9,693 nt of DNA from NCBI GenBank assembly GCA_003448835.1, contig DLXM01000338.1, positions 1 to 9,693 of the forward strand, read 5' to 3'. A program made the translations under genes and the position numbers. The notes under the pieces are model-generated. The model worked only from the letters and a program-made list of their open reading frames with translations, was not told where the DNA came from and did no database searches. Origin of the DNA: Bacteroidota bacterium. Lineage in GTDB: Bacteria; Bacteroidota; Rhodothermia; Balneolales; HLUCCA01. Every line of letters begins with the position of its first letter. The stretch's first letter is position 1. Shown here in pieces: positions 5,469 through 9,693 of this stretch.

Positions 5469-8400
5469 TTACTCTTCTGCCAGCCTCAATATAATCGTAA
5501 AAGTTGAGCCTTTACCCGGAATACTTTGGCAAGTAATTGACCCTCTCATCATTTCAGTGAGCTGTTTGGCTATCGATAATCCGAGTCCGATTGAGAGTTC
5601 GTCTCCGGTGGGAACCGTGCCAATCTTGCTGAATTTTTTAAACAATTCGGATTGTTTCTCCTGCGGAATTCCCGGTCCCTGATCGGTTACACCTACCATC
5701 CCAAATTCAGCATCTTTATCTATTTTAATTTCAATTTTCGATCCAATTGGCGAATATTTAATGGCATTTGAGATAATATTCTCTAAAATTTGTTGCATTA
5801 ACGCATCATCAGCCGAAACCAACACATCTTCATAAGTGGACATGACTTCCATACTCATTTCTTTTTTTCGAGCCTGATGTATAAAACTGTTTACGGTTGA
5901 TTTAGTGGTTTGCATCAATGAAACAGATTCAACTGAAGGCCGAATATCTCCCTGATCAATCCTGTGTGCATTTAAATATGTATCGATAAGTTCAAACATC
6001 CTTCTGGAGCTATTATGAATGATTTCGCCATAATTCTGGATGGTCTCTAAAGAGGGAATCTCAACGGAATCAATCATCATGCTGGATATTCCCTGCACTC
6101 CAGTCAACGGATTCCTTAAATCATGTGCCGCAATGTTCATGAAATCATCTTTTTCACGATTCATCTCCAGCAATTTCTGATTCTGGCGTTGGATTTCTTC
6201 AGATCGTTCCCTGACCTGTTGTTCCAGTTTTTCGTTAAATGCTTCCAATTTTCGGGTTCTTGATTCAGCAAGGTATCGGCTTATCACTATGATTAGTAAT
6301 ATTATTACCAAAATACCGGTTAAAAATGCCCACCAGGTTCTGAACCATGGAGGCGTAATCTTGAGCGAATATTGAGTTATCTCACTAACCTGACCATCGC
6401 GATTCGTGGCCTGAACCATAAATGTGTAATCTCCTTCTCTCAATGCAGTATACTCAACCACATTTGTTGAACCCCAGTCGGACCAATCAACATCATAGCC
6501 AGCTAATCTGAAACGATAGGTCGTCTCCCCCGAAGTCACAAACCAGGGTGCTGCAACCGTAAAACGATAACGTGCATTACTGAACGATTCGACCAGATCC
6601 ACATCAGCAGTAGGAAAAACCACCGTAGTCGAATCTTTAATGATATCTATTTGCCGTAGAAATACATCATTAAATCCAGACTCAAATCCACTCTGGTTGC
6701 GATATCGAAACAGACCAAGTGCATTTGTAAACCAAATATCACCATCGATTTCTGCGATCCAAAGTGTTACACTTTCAGGAATTGCACGGAATGGAGCTTT
6801 AATTTTGATAGGCTGATCAGTGAAAAAACCATCATATTGAAAAATTTGATTTCGCATATTGCTGGTTCCTGTCCAAACAGTTCCATCAACATTTAAAAAT
6901 CGATAAATTCCGAGATGTTCTTCTTCATTCAGATTGGAATTTCGCCACAGCTTGAACAAATTCGATTCGTAGTCAAATGTATAAATATCATCAATTGTAG
7001 TTACAAATAAGGTGTCGTTAATCCATTGCAGCGTTGCATTCATCGCAACTGAATAACCATCCCCGGTCCGAAACTCCACCATCCCCTCTTTTGAAAACTC
7101 ATCCGGAAAATATCGAAGTCCATCACTTTGTGTCGCTAACCAGAGTCCGCCCCGATCATCTTCCAAAAATTGCCGAGCCGGATTCCCAATTACAATATGC
7201 TCACCCGGTGGTTGAAATCTTCCATCGACTAAATCTACCGAATAAACTGTATTTGGTGTTCCGGCGTAGATTCTATTGAGATTTCGAGTCGATTGAAGGA
7301 CTGCCGAACTAAATACTTCCGACAATTTTTGAGTTGAGTTATTATCGACCAGGTAAAGTCCAAACTGATTAGCTGCCAGAAGTTTTTCCTGCCCCGGGCG
7401 CAATGGATCTTGATAATTACTCACATCGAATGTCAGGGCAGAAATAAATTCATTTTTAACAAAATTTCGCCCCTCCATTTTATAAACACCCAAAGTGGTA
7501 GAAACATAAAAGTCATTGTTAGTTTTTGACACGACTAAAGCGGTTCCTTCAAGGCCATTATTCTCGTTATAAAAATCAATTGGAGATGCAATTTCGGCCA
7601 GAGCGAATCCATTATTTGTTGAAATCCATAAATTTCCTGCTCTATCCTGAAACAATCCGTTAATTACTTCATTCTGTAAGCCTGCGTCATTGTCAATAAT
7701 CTGATCGATTTGGCCATTAGGCTTCAAAATGATAACCCCGGCAGTGGATGTCCCAATGGCGTAATTTCCATTTCGAAGTTGAATGGCACTGATTACTTTG
7801 CCCGTTTTCAACATTTCGTTGGCTTCATTTTCAAACGGGACCAGTATCCCGGCAGGATCATCACCTTTGGCATGAATACTAAATAGATAAAGCCCGTTAT
7901 CAACTGTTCCAATTAAGACACGATGTGCATCAAATGGAACAATAAAATGAGGAAACATATCCCCGACTAAAGCCTCCCCACCCGGAAACAATTCGAGTTC
8001 GTTCTGATCACTGATTTTGAGTAATCCTGATCCGGTTTCAGGAACAAAAAGTGTATCGTTTACCGAAAAAATATGCAAAAACTCGCCGTTAACAGGTTTA
8101 TAGGACTGAAAATGCTCACCGGTATAACGAAAAAGCAGATTCCTGGATGAAATCCATACATCACCAAACGCTTCTCGAATACTTCCTATCTGGCCATAGT
8201 TCTGGTCAGTTGAATCGATATGTTCATCCAGTTTATTGTAGAAAAATGATGAATTCCCTGATCCAATGATTTCACCTGTATTGTTGATGCCACCGTAGAA
8301 AATAGATCCGTTTGATGTCGTTAGCAGATCAGTTATCATAGCAGGTGTGCCCTTAACCATTTCAAACGATTCACCGTCGAATAATACCACTCCAGTACCG

Positions 8401-8588
8401 GTAGATATCAATATAAACCCTTCTTTAGTTTGGGTAATATCCCATACCTGATTGTGGGCACCGTACTCCTGAGGGCTAAATTTCTTGATAAACGGATTGC
8501 CTTTAGATTGTGCCGAAACACAAATTGGAACTAAAAGAAAGAGAATTAAAGAATAAACAATCCTCTTAAATACAACATTAATTGACAT
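5469..8588 (-). CDS. Periplasmic beta-propeller sensor histidine kinase (Reg_prop/Y_Y_Y)
   Basis: A 1039-residue kinase. Residues 1-26 are a signal peptide ending VSA-Q. Residues 27 to about 650 form a periplasmic sensor of Reg_prop-type repeats, seen for instance at 135-163, 309-332 (LFQDRAGNLWISTNNGFAL), 472-496 (DDRGGLWLATQSDGLRYF) and 616-632. A Y_Y_Y domain follows (about 670-745, with YRFRLAGYDVDWSDWG), then one membrane segment (about 752-771) and a coiled coil (about 772-812). The HisKA domain carries H822 in AAHDLRNPLTG; the HATPase domain has N941 (N box), DQGPG at 969-973 (G1) and GLGLS at 1001-1005 (G2). The layout resembles the hybrid two-component systems of Bacteroidota that sense glycans or metabolites, but the protein ends after the ATPase with no receiver or AraC-type domain. 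It has no adjacent regulator and converges on tRNA-Val. The ligand is unknown. Confidence 0.94.
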   Translation of the reverse strand: MSINVVFKRIVYSLILFLLVPICVSAQSKGNPFIKKFSPQEYGAHNQVWDITQTKEGFILISTGTGVVLFDGESFEMVKGTPAMITDLLTTSNGSIFYGGINNTGEIIGSGNSSFFYNKLDEHIDSTDQNYGQIGSIREAFGDVWISSRNLLFRYTGEHFQSYKPVNGEFLHIFSVNDTLFVPETGSGLLKISDQNELELFPGGEALVGDMFPHFIVPFDAHRVLIGTVDNGLYLFSIHAKGDDPAGILVPFENEANEMLKTGKVISAIQLRNGNYAIGTSTAGVIILKPNGQIDQIIDNDAGLQNEVINGLFQDRAGNLWISTNNGFALAEIASPIDFYNENNGLEGTALVVSKTNNDFYVSTTLGVYKMEGRNFVKNEFISALTFDVSNYQDPLRPGQEKLLAANQFGLYLVDNNSTQKLSEVFSSAVLQSTRNLNRIYAGTPNTVYSVDLVDGRFQPPGEHIVIGNPARQFLEDDRGGLWLATQSDGLRYFPDEFSKEGMVEFRTGDGYSVAMNATLQWINDTLFVTTIDDIYTFDYESNLFKLWRNSNLNEEEHLGIYRFLNVDGTVWTGTSNMRNQIFQYDGFFTDQPIKIKAPFRAIPESVTLWIAEIDGDIWFTNALGLFRYRNQSGFESGFNDVFLRQIDIIKDSTTVVFPTADVDLVESFSNARYRFTVAAPWFVTSGETTYRFRLAGYDVDWSDWGSTNVVEYTALREGDYTFMVQATNRDGQVSEITQYSLKITPPWFRTWWAFLTGILVIILLIIVISRYLAESRTRKLEAFNEKLEQQVRERSEEIQRQNQKLLEMNREKDDFMNIAAHDLRNPLTGVQGISSMMIDSVEIPSLETIQNYGEIIHNSSRRMFELIDTYLNAHRIDQGDIRPSVESVSLMQTTKSTVNSFIHQARKKEMSMEVMSTYEDVLVSADDALMQQILENIISNAIKYSPIGSKIEIKIDKDAEFGMVGVTDQGPGIPQEKQSELFKKFSKIGTVPTGDELSIGLGLSIAKQLTEMMRGSITCQSIPGKGSTFTIILRLAEE

Positions 8589-8900
8589 GACCAGAGTAAA
8601 ACTAAATGAACGGCTGAATTCAAGATTTAACTAAAGTAATTAAATTGAGTTAAAAGTGCCGATGGTTTTTTATTCAGATTCTAAATACCAGCATTAGATT
8701 TTGAATGAATAAATACCACTATTTTTGATTCAGAAAATCTTGACTACTCTGATGAAATTCACCTGCTTATCCATAAGGTGGTTCAGAATGTAGGGAACAA
8801 CACAATGTTCGATCAAAACACCCATCGGCTAATAATTGTACAAAATTTGCCGTATCTTATCCCCCAATAACACTCATTTATATATTTAATTAGATCTGAC
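8589..8900. other. Intergenic region between the divergent sensor kinase and yajC
   Basis: A 312-base AT-rich gap separating two divergently transcribed genes, so both promoters should lie here. I could not find a pair of elements with the spacing seen at the other promoters. Visible items are CGTATCTTAT at 8851-8860 (a poor -7-like match before yajC), the palindrome TTGTACAA (8836-8843), the hairpin-like CTTATCCATAAG (8766-8777), an 8-base inverted pair GCCGATGG/CCATCGGC (8658-8665 and 8822-8829), and a short ORF at 8805-8870. None is strong enough to name as a gene or RNA. Confidence 0.5.
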
Positions 8901-9206
8901 ATGAACTTATTATTCTTTTTAGCAGGTGACCCATCACAAGGTGGTGGATTCGAAAGTTTGTTTTTCCTTGTAGCATTGTTTCTGGTTTTTTATTTATTCA
9001 TCATCAGACCACAGTCTAAACGTCAAAAAGAGATTCAGAAAAAAGTCAGTGAAATCAAAAAAGGTGACAAAATTGTTACCTCAGGTGGAGTAATTGCCAC
9101 TGTTATAAGTACTGAAGAAACTTCTGTTTTAGCTGAAATCGATAAAGACGTCAAAGTTCGTTTCCTGAAATCAGCTGTTGTTGAAGTAAATCCAGAGAAA
9201 ATCTAA
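8901..9206 (+). CDS. yajC: Preprotein translocase subunit YajC
   Basis: This 101-residue protein has the normal YajC length. One membrane segment (about 19-36) runs into the hallmark [15 protein letters not shown], followed by the cytoplasmic [18 protein letters not shown] motif (54-71) and a small beta domain. YajC associates with SecD and SecF in the Sec translocon of the inner membrane; it is usually dispensable. The glycine-rich GDPSQGGG (9-16) precedes the membrane segment. The ATG at 8901 has no clear Shine-Dalgarno sequence. ribB begins 16 bases after the stop codon and is probably cotranscribed. secD, tgt or other Sec genes are not in view. Confidence 0.96.
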   Translation: MNLLFFLAGDPSQGGGFESLFFLVALFLVFYLFIIRPQSKRQKEIQKKVSEIKKGDKIVTSGGVIATVISTEETSVLAEIDKDVKVRFLKSAVVEVNPEKI

Positions 9207-9222
9207 TTCATCATTTCCATCC

Positions 9223-9693
9223 ATGGATTCTTTCAAATTCGATACGATCGAGTCGGCTCTTGAGGATATTCGTCAAGGCCATATCATAATTGTTGTCGAC
9301 GACGAGGACAGAGAAAACGAGGGCGATTTTGTGATGGCTGCCGAGAAAATTACACCTGAAGCGGTGAATTTGATGGCAACACATGGTCGTGGATTAATCT
9401 GTACTCCAGTTACACGTCAGCGTGCATTTGAGCTGAAATTGGATAGTATGGTTTTGGAAAATACCGAATCTCACGAAACTGCTTTTACGGTTTCAGTTGA
9501 TGCCCGCAAAGGTACATCAACCGGTATTAGTGCCGGGGATCGATCAAATACGATTACGGCTTTGATTGATGAAAATACCAAACCGGATGATTTTCGTCGT
9601 CCGGGACATATTTTCCCACTGATTGGAGCTGAAGGTGGTGTTCTACGCCGAGCCGGGCACACGGAAGCATCGATCGATATTGCCAGACTTGCT
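9223..9693 (+). CDS. ribB: 3,4-dihydroxy-2-butanone-4-phosphate synthase, 5' part (RibB or RibBA)
   Basis: 157 codons read from the ATG at 9223 to the window edge without a stop. The enzyme converts ribulose 5-phosphate to formate and the four-carbon precursor of riboflavin, in the cytoplasm and with Mg2+. Motifs in order are [18 protein letters not shown] (24-41, with the acidic loop E31/E33/D35), [10 protein letters not shown] (53-62), [19 protein letters not shown] (89-107), [10 protein letters not shown] (124-133) and [16 protein letters not shown] (142-157). Every conserved block expected so far is intact. Many bacteria fuse this domain to GTP cyclohydrolase II (RibA); whether that applies here is decided beyond the window. 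No FMN riboswitch fits in the 16 bases between yajC and this gene. Confidence 0.96.
   Translation, partial: MDSFKFDTIESALEDIRQGHIIIVVDDEDRENEGDFVMAAEKITPEAVNLMATHGRGLICTPVTRQRAFELKLDSMVLENTESHETAFTVSVDARKGTSTGISAGDRSNTITALIDENTKPDDFRRPGHIFPLIGAEGGVLRRAGHTEASIDIARLA

Noticed and set aside
5461..5481. GGCAG/CTGCC hairpin across the stop codon of the large kinase
   Set aside because: Only five base pairs with an 11-base loop and no T run on the minus strand, so not a credible terminator.
8683..8718. Repeated AAATACCA 28 bases apart in the yajC upstream region
   Set aside because: Only eight bases match exactly and the surrounding similarity is poor; expected by chance in AT-rich DNA.
8757..8832. 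Possible small structured RNA before yajC
   Set aside because: The short hairpins do not combine into a fold I recognise, and no 6S, SRP RNA, tmRNA or riboswitch motif is visible.
8881..8888. TATATTTA as a -7 element for yajC
   Set aside because: There is no TTG at the proper distance upstream, and the start site would lie only a few bases before the ATG.

Overview
The window looks like ordinary chromosome from a moderately AT-rich member of the Bacteroidota or a close relative such as Balneolota. Four things suggest this: the recognisable promoters have the TTG...TAnnTTTG form of that group rather than TTGACA/TATAAT; start codons mostly lack a clear Shine-Dalgarno sequence; both tRNA genes lack an encoded CCA; and there is a large Reg_prop/Y_Y_Y sensor kinase. 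The genus cannot be named from the sequence alone.

Left part (1-2662, minus strand): a compact run reads HIT hydrolase, then aroQ, then a MOP-superfamily polysaccharide flippase, then the start of a NYN-domain protein that leaves the window. HIT and aroQ overlap as ATGA, aroQ and the flippase are 4 bases apart, and the NYN gene follows after 44 bases. A promoter just upstream of the HIT gene probably drives all four.

Middle part (2690-5382, plus strand): tRNA-Lys(UUU) with its own promoter and terminator is followed by a three-gene two-component cassette and then tRNA-Val(UAC), again with its own promoter and terminator. The cassette is a membrane PAS histidine kinase, an Rcp1-like single-domain response regulator and a second receiver-only protein. 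No output domain is present, so signals must leave by protein-protein contact or further phosphotransfer. The two tRNA promoters have the same geometry, and the HIT promoter nearly shares it.

Right part (5469-8588, minus strand): one 1039-residue gene encodes a periplasmic beta-propeller sensor kinase. It converges on the tRNA-Val gene and has no response regulator beside it.

End (8901-9693, plus strand): yajC, the small membrane partner of SecDF, lies 16 bases upstream of ribB, which is cut by the window edge. The 312-base gap before yajC holds no convincing gene. I see no mobile element, CRISPR array, prophage or obviously new system. The best points for a second look are the altered G2 box of the PAS kinase, the output-less phosphorelay lying between two tRNA genes, the shared promoter geometry, and a perfect AT-rich inverted repeat before the tRNA-Val promoter.
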